Part shown: positions 27,060 through 36,492 of the stretch, one piece after another
How positions within the stretch are numbered: position 1 is the first letter of the stretch
Layout of the letters: each line of letters opens with the position of its first letter
Source of the DNA: Kamptonema sp. UHCC 0994
Lineage (GTDB): Bacteria; Cyanobacteriota; Cyanobacteriia; Cyanobacteriales; Microcoleaceae
Length of the DNA: 64,000 nt
Direction of reading: 5' to 3'
Assembly: GCF_029167235.1 (NCBI RefSeq)
Contig: NZ_JARFTR010000156.1
Location: 1-64,000, forward strand
Translations under genes and position numbers: made by a program
The notes under the pieces: generated by a model
The model's database searches: none
Told to the model about the DNA's origin: nothing
What the model saw: the letters and a program-made list of their open reading frames with translations, nothing else

Positions 27060-29531
27060 ATGAGCCAGCCAACTCTCAGAGCCTCCGAGCAAGGACACCG
27101 ACAAATTCAGGAAGCTAGGAACACCAATCAAAAGAAATGGGTAGCAAAAGAAGATAACCTCACCCCTTTAATCGAAGCGACTCAATGGCTCATTAACCAA
27201 TATGCCGAGGAAAAAGGTTGGAATGTCAATGACCCAGGATGGGTGAGAAATTTCGAGCAGTTTTTGCGAGTCGAGAAACATCAAGACATCAATGAAATTA
27301 AGAAAAAAATCACACAGTCGCAGCAGGGTTCACTCTTTGAAAGACTTATTAAACTTATAGACGAAGGGACAGCCTTTGCTCACGGCATTTCTTATGGTAC
27401 TTGGAGCAATTTTGCCTCTCCTACAAGATGCGTAGGGATTAACGAGCAAGCTTTTAAAGCTTATTGCCATATTTTAGGTTTAAATTGGCAAGAAATTGCT
27501 GAAAAACCGCCAAAAAAATCTACCAGTTTTTCAGATATATGCCAAAACTTACCCGGTAAAGATGGCAATTTTATCGGTAGAGAACAAGAAATTGAACGAT
27601 TGCTAATGCTGCTCTCTTTTGATAGCAATCACAGCCGAATTAGCATTGAAGGTTGTGGTGGCGTAGGAAAAACATCTCTAGCATTAGAAGCTGCTTATCG
27701 CTGCCTAAATGCCAACCAGGAAAATGCTAAAGTTCCGAGTTTTGAAGCAATTATCTTTACCTCAGCGAAAGCACAACGTTTAACAGTAAAAGGTATTGTA
27801 AAACGCTCCCATCGCGAGAGCACACTAAGAGATATATTTCAAGCCATCGCTCATACTCTCAAATGTCATAACATTATTCGTGGAGACTTTGACGAACAAC
27901 AAAAACTTATTTTTTATCGTTTAAGTCAACAGCAAACTCTGTTAATTATAGACAATCTGGAAACCCTTGACGAGCAACAAATTGTACTAGATTTTTTGCA
28001 GGATTTACCCATAACAGTAAAAGCGGTGATTACTACTCGCATTCAAGCTAATTTTCCTCGAATATTGCTTGACAGTTTACCTCTTGATGAAGGGTTACAC
28101 CTCATTCAACAACAAGCTGAAGCGAAAGCTATAACTTTATCAGAAACAGCAGCTTCTAAAATTTGCCACAAAACAAGTGGTATCCCCGCAGCGATCGTTT
28201 ATGTACTCGGTCAATTAGCAGCAAACTACAAGCTAGAAAATGTTTTAAATCGATTGCTTTCACCCACAGGTGAAGTCGCTAATTTTTGTTTTGAAGGTTC
28301 AATTCAGCCGCTCAGAGGAAAATTAGCTCACCAACTATTAATGACGGTGGCATTATTCCCTCATCCCGCTTTAGAAGAGGCAATTATACAAACTGCTATC
28401 CCGATTGATTACGATGGAGAAGCCATTGATGAAGCTCTAGCCAAATTACAGCAACTTTCTTTGATTAAATATCAGGAAGATCGCTATCAAATGATTTCCT
28501 TAACTCGCGAATACGTCTTAAATGAATTAAAAATAAACGCTGATTTTGAAGCAGCAGCGCGGGAACGCTGGGTTTCTTGGTATCTAAAATATTGCCAAAA
28601 ACACGGGGGTCAAGATGGTAAAGAGTGGAACAATTACGATGAACTGAGTGCTGAATGGGAAAATATTCAAGTAGCGATTGATTGGTGTATTAATCAAGAA
28701 AAATACAGTGACTTCTTACAATTTTGGCAGCAGGTCAAAGGTTATTCTTACGCTCAGAGTTATAACCGCGATCGCCTAAATTATTGGAGTTACCGCTTAG
28801 ATTGGACAGAATGGCTTATTGAAGCAGCGAAGAAGCGAAAAGATTTGACAACTGCTGCCGAAGCAATGTGCGATCGCGCTTGGACTCTCACGATCGTGGG
28901 ACAGGCAAAACATTTAGAATTAGCAGAAAATTTACTCAAAGAAACGTGGCAACTTCGCCATTATCAAAGTCACACTTTTCAGATTGATTTAGCAATTAAT
29001 ATTGCTGTTCTCCGAATTGGCAAACAGCAATTTCAACAGGCACTTTTATGGCTAAAAAAAGCTTTACTTTTGGTGGAAATGAATCAGCCAAAAGACGAAA
29101 AATCAAAACTCCAGCATATTCATATTTCTTATTACCAAGGTAAGATATACTTCCTAAAAGAAGATTATGAACAAGCTAAAATACACTATCAACAAACACT
29201 CAAAAAATCCCAAGAGATAGGCTGGCAGCGTAGTATCGCCTTAGCCAAAAATTGGCTAGGAGATATTGCTGTCGAACAGGAAAACTTTGATGAAGCCAGA
29301 CTGTTATTAGAGGAAAGTTTACAAATTGCCCAACGAAACCAAGATCGGAGTCGGGAAGCGTACTGCAAAGAATCGCTCGCTTTTCTAGCAAAAAAACAAC
29401 AGGATTTAACAACAGCAACCTACTGGGCAAATTTAGCGATTGAAGACTTTACTACCTTGGGAATGCTGCCTGAAGTTGAAAGAATGACTACTTTTGTTCA
29501 AAGTTTATCACTCAGTAGAGATCCAATTTGA
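27060..29531 (+). CDS. NB-ARC STAND ATPase with TPR domain
   Basis: About 823 residues. The N-terminal region (about 1-160) contains EEKGWNVNDPGWVRNFEQFL and AFKAYCHILGLNWQEI, a predicted helical DNA-binding-like module common on cyanobacterial NB-ARC proteins. The NB-ARC ATPase follows: P-loop GCGGVGKTS at 198-206, kinase-2 LLIIDNLETLD, RNBS-B-like VITTRI, and a GLPL-like GIPAAIVYVLGQ. The C-terminal half consists of TPR units (about 590-800, for example YFLKEDYEQAKIHYQQTLKK). Start ATG 27060 gives the usual MSQPTLRAS opening; an in-frame ATG at 27000 would add 20 residues. The ligand and output are unknown. Confidence 0.88.
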   Translation: MSQPTLRASEQGHRQIQEARNTNQKKWVAKEDNLTPLIEATQWLINQYAEEKGWNVNDPGWVRNFEQFLRVEKHQDINEIKKKITQSQQGSLFERLIKLIDEGTAFAHGISYGTWSNFASPTRCVGINEQAFKAYCHILGLNWQEIAEKPPKKSTSFSDICQNLPGKDGNFIGREQEIERLLMLLSFDSNHSRISIEGCGGVGKTSLALEAAYRCLNANQENAKVPSFEAIIFTSAKAQRLTVKGIVKRSHRESTLRDIFQAIAHTLKCHNIIRGDFDEQQKLIFYRLSQQQTLLIIDNLETLDEQQIVLDFLQDLPITVKAVITTRIQANFPRILLDSLPLDEGLHLIQQQAEAKAITLSETAASKICHKTSGIPAAIVYVLGQLAANYKLENVLNRLLSPTGEVANFCFEGSIQPLRGKLAHQLLMTVALFPHPALEEAIIQTAIPIDYDGEAIDEALAKLQQLSLIKYQEDRYQMISLTREYVLNELKINADFEAAARERWVSWYLKYCQKHGGQDGKEWNNYDELSAEWENIQVAIDWCINQEKYSDFLQFWQQVKGYSYAQSYNRDRLNYWSYRLDWTEWLIEAAKKRKDLTTAAEAMCDRAWTLTIVGQAKHLELAENLLKETWQLRHYQSHTFQIDLAINIAVLRIGKQQFQQALLWLKKALLLVEMNQPKDEKSKLQHIHISYYQGKIYFLKEDYEQAKIHYQQTLKKSQEIGWQRSIALAKNWLGDIAVEQENFDEARLLLEESLQIAQRNQDRSREAYCKESLAFLAKKQQDLTTATYWANLAIEDFTTLGMLPEVERMTTFVQSLSLSRDPI

Positions 29532-29747
29532 ATTCCCGTCTTTAAGGGAATTGGTTTGCTTTTCGCAGGCGCTTAGCAGGACAACTAAAACAATTAAAAC
29601 AAGGGCAATTAATAACCAGATACTTGTATTATATTCCTGTTCTACAAAGCGTTTCTTGCAAATTGTGCAGAATCTTTCTTGTGGTCGATCGGGGTGTTCT
29701 ACAATGTAGCAAACAGGTTTTCCTAAGATATCGTGAGGGCAAGACAT
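29508..29747 (-). CDS. Small membrane protein with CxxC motifs
   Basis: A 79-residue protein: an N-terminal part with Cys pairs (MSCPHDILGKPVC and RFCTICKKRF), then one hydrophobic helix (SIWLLIALVLIVLVVLLSAC) and a short tail. The cysteines could bind zinc. It overlaps the 3' end of the NB-ARC gene by 24 bp in convergent orientation. Function unknown. Confidence 0.6.
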   Translation of the reverse strand: MSCPHDILGKPVCYIVEHPDRPQERFCTICKKRFVEQEYNTSIWLLIALVLIVLVVLLSACEKQTNSLKDGNSNWISTE

Positions 29748-29808
29748 AATAACTCCGAAGTAAATGAATAAATCATGGGAAAAAAGCTGTTAAAATCTTG
29801 AACAAAAT

Positions 29809-30008
29809 CTGTAGGGGCGGGTTCGCCAGGATATTTGACACCCATCGACAAATTATGTAAACCCGCCCCGATCCCACCGATAAATTAACAATTAATTGAA
29901 TTTAAGGGTGATTCGGGGATGGTTGTTTGGGGATTATTCGTTGGGTGGGGGCGGGTTTATCGAGATTATTTGTGAGTGACAAATATCTTGGCAAACCCGC
30001 CCCTACAG
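29809..30008. mobile_element. MITE-like element with 29-bp terminal inverted repeats
   Basis: The left end begins ctgtaggggcgggttcgcca and the right end finishes ggcaaacccgcccctacag; the 29-base termini match at 27 positions. Each half is itself palindromic (internal aaacccgcccc and gggggcgggttta). The flanks repeat AAAT on both sides, a possible target duplication. There is no coding capacity, so any movement would need a transposase supplied elsewhere. Confidence 0.8.
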
Positions 30009-30050
30009 AAATCATGTCTATTTAACTACACTTGATATCCGCGCTTATTC

Positions 30051-30620
30051 TTAACTCAAAGCTTCAGGAAAAATAGCCAAGACTTCGGTTTTAATATCCA
30101 CTGTCGGGCGATTTTCCCCTTTCTTCTTGGATTCTGTCAGCCTTTCACAACGAGCACCTTCCTTTTTTTTCTCCTCAGCTTTCAGCCAGATTTTCGATCG
30201 ATCTAGTTTGTCACTAGGAGAGATGCCAAAATGCTGCTTGAAAATAGTTTGAGTCTCAGCAAAAGCTGTCTTCCAATTTTGCTCATCTGCCTCACCCCGC
30301 AGACTAAAATAAGGGAAATGGTGAACATAGCGACCAAATAAAAGTTCGCAGTCTTGGTGATACTTGCTGGTATCCAAAATGTGATTGTGCCAAACTGCAT
30401 CTATTTCCTGTGTGGGGACAAACGGCCGATCGGGATATAGGTAAATGAGTCCCAAAAATGCCATGTAACGCGCGATCGCCCTCACAGTTTTTGCTTTTGT
30501 CCAGCCACGACCTTTTTCTGGGTGCATTAGCTTATAGGCAATTGGGCCTAAATCTAATGCTCTTAGTTTGTTAAGAAAAACTTGAACTTCTGCACGCACA
30601 ACTTTCTGCTCAACTGACAT
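30051..30620 (-). CDS. Glycine-rich domain protein-like (GRDP/DUF1399-type)
   Basis: A 189-residue protein with the family motif QEIDAVWHNHILDTSKYHQD followed by CELLFGRYVHHFPYF, known from plant GRDP proteins and bacterial relatives. The N-terminal FLNKLRALDLGPIAYKLMHP is also typical. The biochemical role is unknown. The tail (about 145-189) is lysine-rich and less conserved. The start ATG 30620 has AGGAG upstream. Confidence 0.78.
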   Translation of the reverse strand: MSVEQKVVRAEVQVFLNKLRALDLGPIAYKLMHPEKGRGWTKAKTVRAIARYMAFLGLIYLYPDRPFVPTQEIDAVWHNHILDTSKYHQDCELLFGRYVHHFPYFSLRGEADEQNWKTAFAETQTIFKQHFGISPSDKLDRSKIWLKAEEKKKEGARCERLTESKKKGENRPTVDIKTEVLAIFPEALS

Positions 30621-30999
30621 AAGTTGAACTCCTCTTCTTACTTTGAATGAAAGGTTGAAGAAGCTCGTTGGCCAACTGCTTCTATATATTTATCTGGATA
30701 AACTCAAAAAATTATTGCAAAGTTGCCCAAAATTTTATCGATAGGCATCCTACAAATAGCAAAATCCCCATATGAAAGGCTGCGGACTTAAATCGGCAGC
30801 GCTTTTCTGTTATTTTTAGCACTGTTGTATAACTTTGGAGAATTGGTATCAGGTACGCTAAACCGTACCTCTGGATTCGCGTTCTCCTCCATGCTCAGCC
30901 TGTAAAGTACCGATACAATGTCAATAAGTATAAAAAGCAATCAAATTGCTGACTTAGATAGATTACTAGAGAAGCGACTGCCGGAAGGAGAGGACGCAA
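30621..30999. promoter_or_regulatory. Upstream region of htpX with a hairpin
   Basis: These 379 bases separate two divergent genes. A perfect hairpin at 30851-30870 (aggtacg-ctaaac-cgtacct) lies about 130 bases before htpX. A strong Shine-Dalgarno sequence (ggaaggag) precedes the htpX ATG. No confident -35/-10 pair was assigned. Confidence 0.5.
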
Positions 31000-31848
31000 A
31001 TGAACCAAGTTAAAACTGTTGCATTGTTAGGTCTATTGAGCGGTCTTTTAGTTACCGTTAGCTATTGGGTAATCGGAGGCACTGGTGGTGCCTTGATTGG
31101 TGTTGCCTTGGCTGCTGTGATGAATTTGGGCTCTTGGTATTATTCCGATCGAATTGCTTTGGCAGCTTACGGAGCTCAGCCAGTAAGTTCGATTCAAGCA
31201 CCGGGACTTTATAGCATGGTGGAAACTTTGTCACAGCGTGCGAGTTTGCCTATGCCGGCAGTTTACATTATTCCTAGTTCGGCGGCTAATGCTTTTGCTA
31301 CTGGTCGTGACCCAGAACACGCTGCGGTTGCTGTCACTGAAGGCATTATGAATATGTTGCCGGATGATGAACTTGAAGCGGTGCTCGCGCACGAATTAAG
31401 CCACATTAATAATCGCGATACTCTTACCCAAGCTGTTGCTGCTACGGTGGCTGGTGCTATTTCTTTGTTAGCACAAATAGCAAGTTATAGTATGTGGTTT
31501 GGTGGTTCGCGAGATGATGATAATGGCCGCAATCCTTTGGGGTTGTTGTTGAGTATTATTTTGGCTCCTGTAGCAGCATCGGTGATTCAGTTGGCAATTT
31601 CACGCACGCGGGAATTTTCTGCTGATGCGGGTGCGGCTAAGTTAACTGGAAATCCCCGTGCTTTGGCTCGTGCTTTACAGCGTTTAGAAAGCAGCGCAAG
31701 GCAGATGCCGCTGGATGGTAATCCCGCTTTTGAACCGCTTTTGATTATCAATTCTTTCTCTGGAGATTGGTTGAAGAACCTATTTTCTACTCACCCTTCA
31801 ACAGAAGCACGGATTGAGAATTTGTTGAAGCTAGAGCAACAATTGTAG
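31000..31848 (+). CDS. htpX: Membrane zinc metalloprotease HtpX (M48)
   Basis: A 282-residue protease. Two N-terminal helices (about 7-45) anchor it. The zinc motif HELSH is at 131-135, followed by two more hydrophobic segments (about 145-160 and 180-200) and the third ligand region SRTREFSADAGAAKLTGNP. HtpX removes misfolded membrane proteins, complementing FtsH (family knowledge), whose gene also lies in this window. It has AGGAG before ATG 31000. Confidence 0.95.
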   Translation: MNQVKTVALLGLLSGLLVTVSYWVIGGTGGALIGVALAAVMNLGSWYYSDRIALAAYGAQPVSSIQAPGLYSMVETLSQRASLPMPAVYIIPSSAANAFATGRDPEHAAVAVTEGIMNMLPDDELEAVLAHELSHINNRDTLTQAVAATVAGAISLLAQIASYSMWFGGSRDDDNGRNPLGLLLSIILAPVAASVIQLAISRTREFSADAGAAKLTGNPRALARALQRLESSARQMPLDGNPAFEPLLIINSFSGDWLKNLFSTHPSTEARIENLLKLEQQL

Positions 31849-31850
31849 AT

Positions 31851-31880
31851 GGTTAACTGTTAACTGTTAACTGTTAACTG
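31851..31880. repeat. Short tandem repeat (gttaact type)
   Basis: Consecutive gttaact units lie just after the htpX stop. They belong to the same heptamer family as 12120-12157 and 55276-55345. Confidence 0.85.
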
Positions 31881-31911
31881 GTAATTGCAATAACTGGTAA
31901 TTCCAATTAAA

Positions 31912-31986
31912 CGTAGGGTGGGCACTCGCCGACAACCATCTACGGCTATGAGTTACAGCTTTTTGGCGGCGAGCGCCCACCTTACG
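31912..31986. repeat. 75-bp hairpin repeat, copy 1
   Basis: Arms cgtagggtgggcactcgccg and cggcgagcgcccaccttacg enclose a conserved loop containing atgagttacag. A second copy lies at 61904-61976. Confidence 0.9.
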
Positions 31987-32055
31987 AAAGTTACGAAAGT
32001 CTACAAAAGTCAAAATTCCCAGTCCTCAGTTCCGATTAATTTAGGAGAAACGATT

Positions 32056-32670
32056 ATGACAGATGAAACTAATATCCCCCAAGAATCTTCAATTGTTCAG
32101 TCAGTCAGTGAAGAAACTACAGACTTAGTAAAAGCAGAGATGCCTAATGCTACTGAAGATGTAATTAAGGAAACTTCTGCACTGTTTGAAGCGATTAAAA
32201 AACGGGTACAAACAGAAATGCAAACGGCTACCGATCTCACGCGCGAAGCTTATCAAAAAGCGGTGACAAAAGCACAGCAAAGTGTTGAGCAAAATCAGAC
32301 TACTGTTAAAGAACGGATGGAAGAAGCTGTGCGTTTGGTGCAACAGGAAGCTGAGAAAAATTGGCTGGTGGTGGATGCGATTAAAACGCGAGCACAGTCA
32401 GAGGTACAATCTGCTGGTGAGGTTAGCCGCGATACTTACCTGAAGGCGGTTAGGGAAGCGCGAACTGCGGTAGAAGAAAATAAATTGATTGAACGCGATC
32501 GCATTGAACAAGCTGTTGAACAAATTCAAAAGGAAGCTGAGAAAAATTGGCACGTTATTGTTAGCGAAATTGAGTCGATTGGTACTCGATTAGCGGAGGC
32601 TGCTAAGTCTGCGTGGAGCGCTCTAATGGCTTCTTTACCTAAGTCAGACAGTGATAAAACTGACTCGTAG
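32056..32670 (+). CDS. Coiled-coil protein with two tandem repeats
   Basis: About 204 residues, predicted almost entirely helical. Two related blocks are seen: TEMQTATDLTREAYQKAVTK and SEVQSAGEVSRDTYLKAVRE, each followed by an ERxEEAV or DRIEQAV helix and QQEAEKNW or QKEAEKNW. This is a roughly 60-residue internal duplication. No signal peptide or membrane segment; function unknown. ATG 32056 has AGGAG eight bases upstream. A longer frame from 31918 would be translated from a hairpin repeat and is rejected. Confidence 0.8.
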   Translation: MTDETNIPQESSIVQSVSEETTDLVKAEMPNATEDVIKETSALFEAIKKRVQTEMQTATDLTREAYQKAVTKAQQSVEQNQTTVKERMEEAVRLVQQEAEKNWLVVDAIKTRAQSEVQSAGEVSRDTYLKAVREARTAVEENKLIERDRIEQAVEQIQKEAEKNWHVIVSEIESIGTRLAEAAKSAWSALMASLPKSDSDKTDS

Positions 32671-32690
32671 ATAGTTTCTAGCCTTGATAT

Positions 32691-32721
32691 AAGCGATGCC
32701 TGCCTATGGTAGGCATCGCTT
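32691..32721 (+). terminator. Stem-loop terminator of the coiled-coil gene
   Basis: A perfect 11-bp stem (aagcgatgcct / aggcatcgctt) with a nine-base loop lies 20 bases after the stop. There is no long T run, so it may act as a weak terminator or mRNA stabiliser. Confidence 0.6.
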
Positions 32722-32724
32722 ATT

Positions 32725-32854
32725 AGGTACGTAGTTGCGCTTCAGCGCTCTTTGGGCGGAAGTAAATTAGGTAGCTTGTTGCGCTTGAGCGCTTAAGAGG
32801 GCTAAAGCCCAACTACGTACCTGCATAAGAGGGCTAAAGCCCAACTACGTACCT
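32725..32854. repeat. 130-bp inverted-repeat element
   Basis: The ends aggtacgtagttg and caactacgtacct are inverted repeats. Inside, agagggctaaagcccaacta is repeated in tandem at the right end, so the right terminus is present twice. Non-coding; it lies between the coiled-coil gene and aspS. Confidence 0.75.
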
Positions 32855-32944
32855 AAAAATCAACCGCGATCTTGTGACACTTGCGAAAGTCCTATATACT
32901 GGTATGTCACCTGTAATCAAGCCTAGAGACCTGAATCAACTATC

Positions 32945-34732
32945 ATGCGAACCCACTATTGCGGCGAACTCCTAAGCGAGCATATTGGAGAGACTGTTAC
33001 CCTGTGCGGATGGGTAGACCGTCGCCGCGATCACGGTGGCGTTATTTTTCTGGATTTGCGCGATCGCACTGGACTTGTGCAAATTGTCAGCGATCCCCAA
33101 CGCACGCCAACTTCCTATGAAGCGGCTGACCATTTACGCAGCGAATATGTGGTGAGAATTACGGGGAAAGTGACGCGACGGCCTGAAGATTCCCTCAATC
33201 CTAAGTTAGCGACGGGAGAGGTAGAAGTTTATGCGGCGGAGATTGAGTTATTGAATGCTGTTCGCAAACAGTTACCGTTTCAGGTTTCGACGGCGGAAAC
33301 TGAAAGCGTGCGCGAAGAATTGCGGTTGAAGTATCGATATTTGGATTTGCGGCGCGATCGCATGAGTCGTAATTTACAACTCCGCCACCAAGTAGTTAAA
33401 GCTATCCGCCGCCATCTCGAAGATGCGGAAAACTTCATCGAAGTAGAAACGCCAATTTTAACTCGTTCTACTCCTGAAGGTGCGAGAGATTATCTAGTTC
33501 CCAGCCGCGTAAATTCGGGGGAATGGTACGCTTTACCGCAGTCACCGCAGCTATTTAAGCAATTGTTAATGGTCTCTGGTTTTGATAGATATTATCAGAT
33601 TGCCCGATGTTTTCGCGATGAAGATTTGCGGGCAGACAGACAGCCAGAATTTACTCAATTAGACATGGAAATGAGCTTCATGTCTCTGGAAGAAATTCTA
33701 GAATTAAATGAAGGTTTAACCTGTCACATATTCAAAACTGTTAAAGGGATTGATTTACCTTGTCCTTTCCCACGTTTGACCTATGCTGAAGCGATGGGAC
33801 GCTACGGAAGTGATAAACCAGATACTCGCTTTGGCTTGGAATTAGTCGATGTTTCCGACTTGATGAAAGATTCCGGGTTTAAGGTATTTTCTGGTGCTGT
33901 AGCCTCTGGTGGGATTGTGAAAGTATTGCCAATTCCCGGCGGGAATGATGCCATCTCAAATGTGCGGATTAAACCAGGCGGTGACTTATTTAAAGAAGCC
34001 AGCGAAGCAGGTGCAAAGGGTTTAGCTTATATTCGCGTCCGGGATAACGGCGAAATAGATACGATTGGCGCGATTAAAGATAACCTGAAAGAGGAACAAA
34101 AGCAAGAATTACTCGTTCGCACGGGTGCAAAACCAGGTCATTTACTATTATTTGGTGCTGGTGATGCGCCAACTGTAAATAAGACTTTAGATAGATTGCG
34201 TTTAGCCGTTGGTCAAGAGCTAGGATTGATTGATAAGGATAAAATGAATCTCTTGTGGGTGACTGATTTTCCAATGTTTGAATGGAATGCTGATGAGAAG
34301 CGTTTAGAAGCACTGCATCACCCATTCACTGCACCGCATCCTGATGATATTAACGATCTGAAGACGGCGCGAGCCCAAGCTTACGATTTAGTCTTAAATG
34401 GCACTGAAGTCGGCGGCGGTTCTCGCAGAATTTATCAGCGGGAAATTCAGGAAAAAGTATTTGAGGCGATTGGATTATCGACAGAGGAAGCTTACAATAA
34501 GTTTGGCTTTTTGTTAGATGCCTTTGAGTACGGTACGCCGCCTCACGGGGGAATTGCTTACGGTTTGGATCGGTTGGTGATGCTATTAGCTGGTGAGGAG
34601 TCAATTCGCGATGTAATTGCCTTTCCGAAGACGCAGCAGGCGCGGTGTTTGTTAACGAATGCACCGTCTGGGGTTGATGATAAACAGTTGAAAGAGTTGC
34701 ACGTTCAATCGACTGCTAAGCCGAAGGTTTAG
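32945..34732 (+). CDS. aspS: Aspartyl-tRNA synthetase
   Basis: A 595-residue class II synthetase of bacterial size. The N-terminal anticodon-binding OB fold (about 1-105), motif 2 ([20 protein letters not shown]), the bacterial GAD insertion (about 290-410) and motif 3 ([15 protein letters not shown]) are present. The segment RRRDHGG carries His where strictly discriminating enzymes such as that of E. coli have Leu; this His is linked to non-discriminating enzymes that also charge tRNA-Asn (family knowledge; inference here). It is flanked by repeats and has no obvious operon partner. Confidence 0.97.
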   Translation: MRTHYCGELLSEHIGETVTLCGWVDRRRDHGGVIFLDLRDRTGLVQIVSDPQRTPTSYEAADHLRSEYVVRITGKVTRRPEDSLNPKLATGEVEVYAAEIELLNAVRKQLPFQVSTAETESVREELRLKYRYLDLRRDRMSRNLQLRHQVVKAIRRHLEDAENFIEVETPILTRSTPEGARDYLVPSRVNSGEWYALPQSPQLFKQLLMVSGFDRYYQIARCFRDEDLRADRQPEFTQLDMEMSFMSLEEILELNEGLTCHIFKTVKGIDLPCPFPRLTYAEAMGRYGSDKPDTRFGLELVDVSDLMKDSGFKVFSGAVASGGIVKVLPIPGGNDAISNVRIKPGGDLFKEASEAGAKGLAYIRVRDNGEIDTIGAIKDNLKEEQKQELLVRTGAKPGHLLLFGAGDAPTVNKTLDRLRLAVGQELGLIDKDKMNLLWVTDFPMFEWNADEKRLEALHHPFTAPHPDDINDLKTARAQAYDLVLNGTEVGGGSRRIYQREIQEKVFEAIGLSTEEAYNKFGFLLDAFEYGTPPHGGIAYGLDRLVMLLAGEESIRDVIAFPKTQQARCLLTNAPSGVDDKQLKELHVQSTAKPKV

Positions 34733-34972
34733 TGAGGGGAAATGCGAGGCGATCGCGTTTCTGTTGCGCTTTTTCACAGGTTAGGAAATGAGGCGCGATC
34801 GCGGATCGGAAAAACTAGGTAAGTAGAAGGAAGAAGGAAGAAGGAAGAAGGAAGAAGGAAGAAGGAAGAATGTTTATACAGTCAGCTTTTTAGCCATCCC
34901 GATCTTATGTTTAATTAGGTGGATTTACTTAATTGGTAATTGGTAATTGGTAATTGATAATTGGTAATTGGT
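34733..34972. repeat. Short tandem repeats downstream of aspS
   Basis: HIP1 sites at the left are followed by a run of ggaagaa units (about 34826-34869) and a run of aattggt units (about 34935-34972), both STRR-type. There is no coding potential. Confidence 0.8.
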
Positions 34973-35791
34973 TTAATTAGGGATGGATTCAAATTCTGGG
35001 GGAAAGATATCGTCTGGCGCAGAATTAAAAATATATTCGTAGTCAAAACGGAAAGAGTTTACATGGCGCATGATCGCAAATCCACAATTACTGACTTTAT
35101 CTGTCGTGAAAGTTGCCATGACTAGCTCGATTAACTTTCTATAGCTAATCTCAGGAACTTTGATATAATAAGTACGGCGGGCAAAAAATATTTTTTCATC
35201 TTTTGGCACAACTAAGTTGTTAATTCTGTGAGCGTGTTGAATCGGTTTGATGTAATCATTAATAAATATTTCCTGATTTTTCTGGAGTCTTGATAACCTT
35301 TCCTGTTGCAACCAGCTCATTTTAAACATAATTTTAATGAACTCAATGCCTAAAATATAAGAGAAAACATTATTGCGTTCTTCTGTACTCAAAACTAAAC
35401 GCAATGCTGATTCCAAATACTGATCTGGCTGCCGATGTGTATCTTGAGCAGAATGGATATAAAATTGTCGAATATAACCTCTGAGCACAGATTCATTCAG
35501 TTCAGTTTCAATGCGAAAACCGATGAGATGTTGTTTAACTCTGTTAAGAGTATCTACATCTTCTAGCATTTTTGAAACCAAGCCATCTGCTGTGTAATCA
35601 TCCAAAAACTCTGCTTGCATCTGAGGAGAAGATGCACAAAGTATGTAAGACAGCGACAAAACGTAACGCCGCTGGTTCCAAGGTAAGCTTTCAGCCCATT
35701 TTTTGACTTCGACAGGGAGTTTATCTAAAATAGTATTTGCCCGATTGTATTTTTGAGGAAAATCGGCGTATTGATGTTGTTGGTTAGCCAT
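34973..35791 (-). CDS. Conserved cyanobacterial protein of unknown function
   Basis: A 272-residue protein. Distinct segments include AESLPWNQRRYVLSLSYILC, AEFLDDYTADGLVSKMLEDV, YIRQFYIHSAQDTHRQPDQY and YIKPIQHAHRINNLVVPKDE. I recall close relatives across cyanobacteria, sometimes labelled cobyrinic acid a,c-diamide synthase, but no ATP-grasp or P-loop motif is present, so I do not adopt that label. It is probably soluble and helical. Confidence 0.8.
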   Translation of the reverse strand: MANQQHQYADFPQKYNRANTILDKLPVEVKKWAESLPWNQRRYVLSLSYILCASSPQMQAEFLDDYTADGLVSKMLEDVDTLNRVKQHLIGFRIETELNESVLRGYIRQFYIHSAQDTHRQPDQYLESALRLVLSTEERNNVFSYILGIEFIKIMFKMSWLQQERLSRLQKNQEIFINDYIKPIQHAHRINNLVVPKDEKIFFARRTYYIKVPEISYRKLIELVMATFTTDKVSNCGFAIMRHVNSFRFDYEYIFNSAPDDIFPPEFESIPN

Positions 35792-36123
35792 CCTGTGAAA
35801 CTGAGATCGGTAAGTTGAAAGAATAATTAAGTTGCAATTCTTAGCTGAATAGGAATAGAGTTTAGGAGCAGGATAGTTATAAGTTATGAGTTATGAATTA
35901 TTGCAGATTGCCTGATTATTAATAGAGCGAGAAAACTTTTAATTAAGCATTAAAACTCAAAACTCAAAACTTATAACTTCTCGATCTTCCACCTGCCGCG
36001 ATCCAGGTCACACTCTCAACCTGCTTAAAATCACAAAAATAGCTTATTGACCTCACATCCCACTACTGTGAAAGTCACAGAGAAGACTTATTTGTATCAC
36101 AGAGGCAACAGTGGATTTAGCTG
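35792..36123. other. Intergenic region
   Basis: 332 bases between divergent genes. It holds degenerate short repeats (ttatgagttatgaatta, aaaactcaaaactcaaaac). Nothing else was recognised. Confidence 0.5.
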
Positions 36124-36492
36124 ATGATTGAGACAGGTTCCAATAGCCTCGATCTAGAACAATTTGTGAAGTTAGTCATGGAAATTACTACAACTATTTT
36201 CCCAGAAAGCGACCACTTGCACCCAAGTCTTAAAGATAAACTCCTGCACCCCTTGCGTCAATGGTTGGATAGTATTGATGTGCGTGACCCCCAACTGGCC
36301 CGGCGGCTGTGCTTGCTCATTCCAGCTCAATGTCCCTTTGAGAGAGACATCTGCCTATGGGGTCATCAACTTTTCCATATCCCACCTCTTTGCAAGCTTA
36401 ACCCAGTATATGACGAACTGGTATGGTTGCGTTTCCGAGCTCTATCGTTCTTAGCTGATGTCTGTGGGGAAGATGTTACCCCTTACTGCTGA
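36124..36492 (+). CDS. Mo-dependent nitrogenase C-terminal domain-like protein
   Basis: A 122-residue protein matching the small stand-alone Mo-nitrogenase C-terminal family of cyanobacteria, with PLRQWLDSIDVRDPQLARRL, LIPAQCPFERDI and LRFRALSFLADVCGEDVTPY. Despite the name, these occur in strains without nitrogenase and their function is unknown (family knowledge). No nif genes are in the window. The same frame stays open past the TGA into a decayed phosphohydrolase. Confidence 0.85.
   Translation: MIETGSNSLDLEQFVKLVMEITTTIFPESDHLHPSLKDKLLHPLRQWLDSIDVRDPQLARRLCLLIPAQCPFERDICLWGHQLFHIPPLCKLNPVYDELVWLRFRALSFLADVCGEDVTPYC

Noticed and set aside
31918-32055. N-terminal extension of the coiled-coil protein
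   Set aside because: It would be translated from the hairpin repeat at 31912-31986; ATG 32056 has a strong ribosome binding site.
34973-35791. Annotation as cobyrinic acid a,c-diamide synthase
   Set aside because: The protein lacks a P-loop and the glutamine amidotransferase motifs expected of that enzyme.
36124-36492. Evidence for nitrogen fixation
   Set aside because: The Mo-nitrogenase C-terminal-like family occurs widely outside nif clusters and no nif gene is present in the window.
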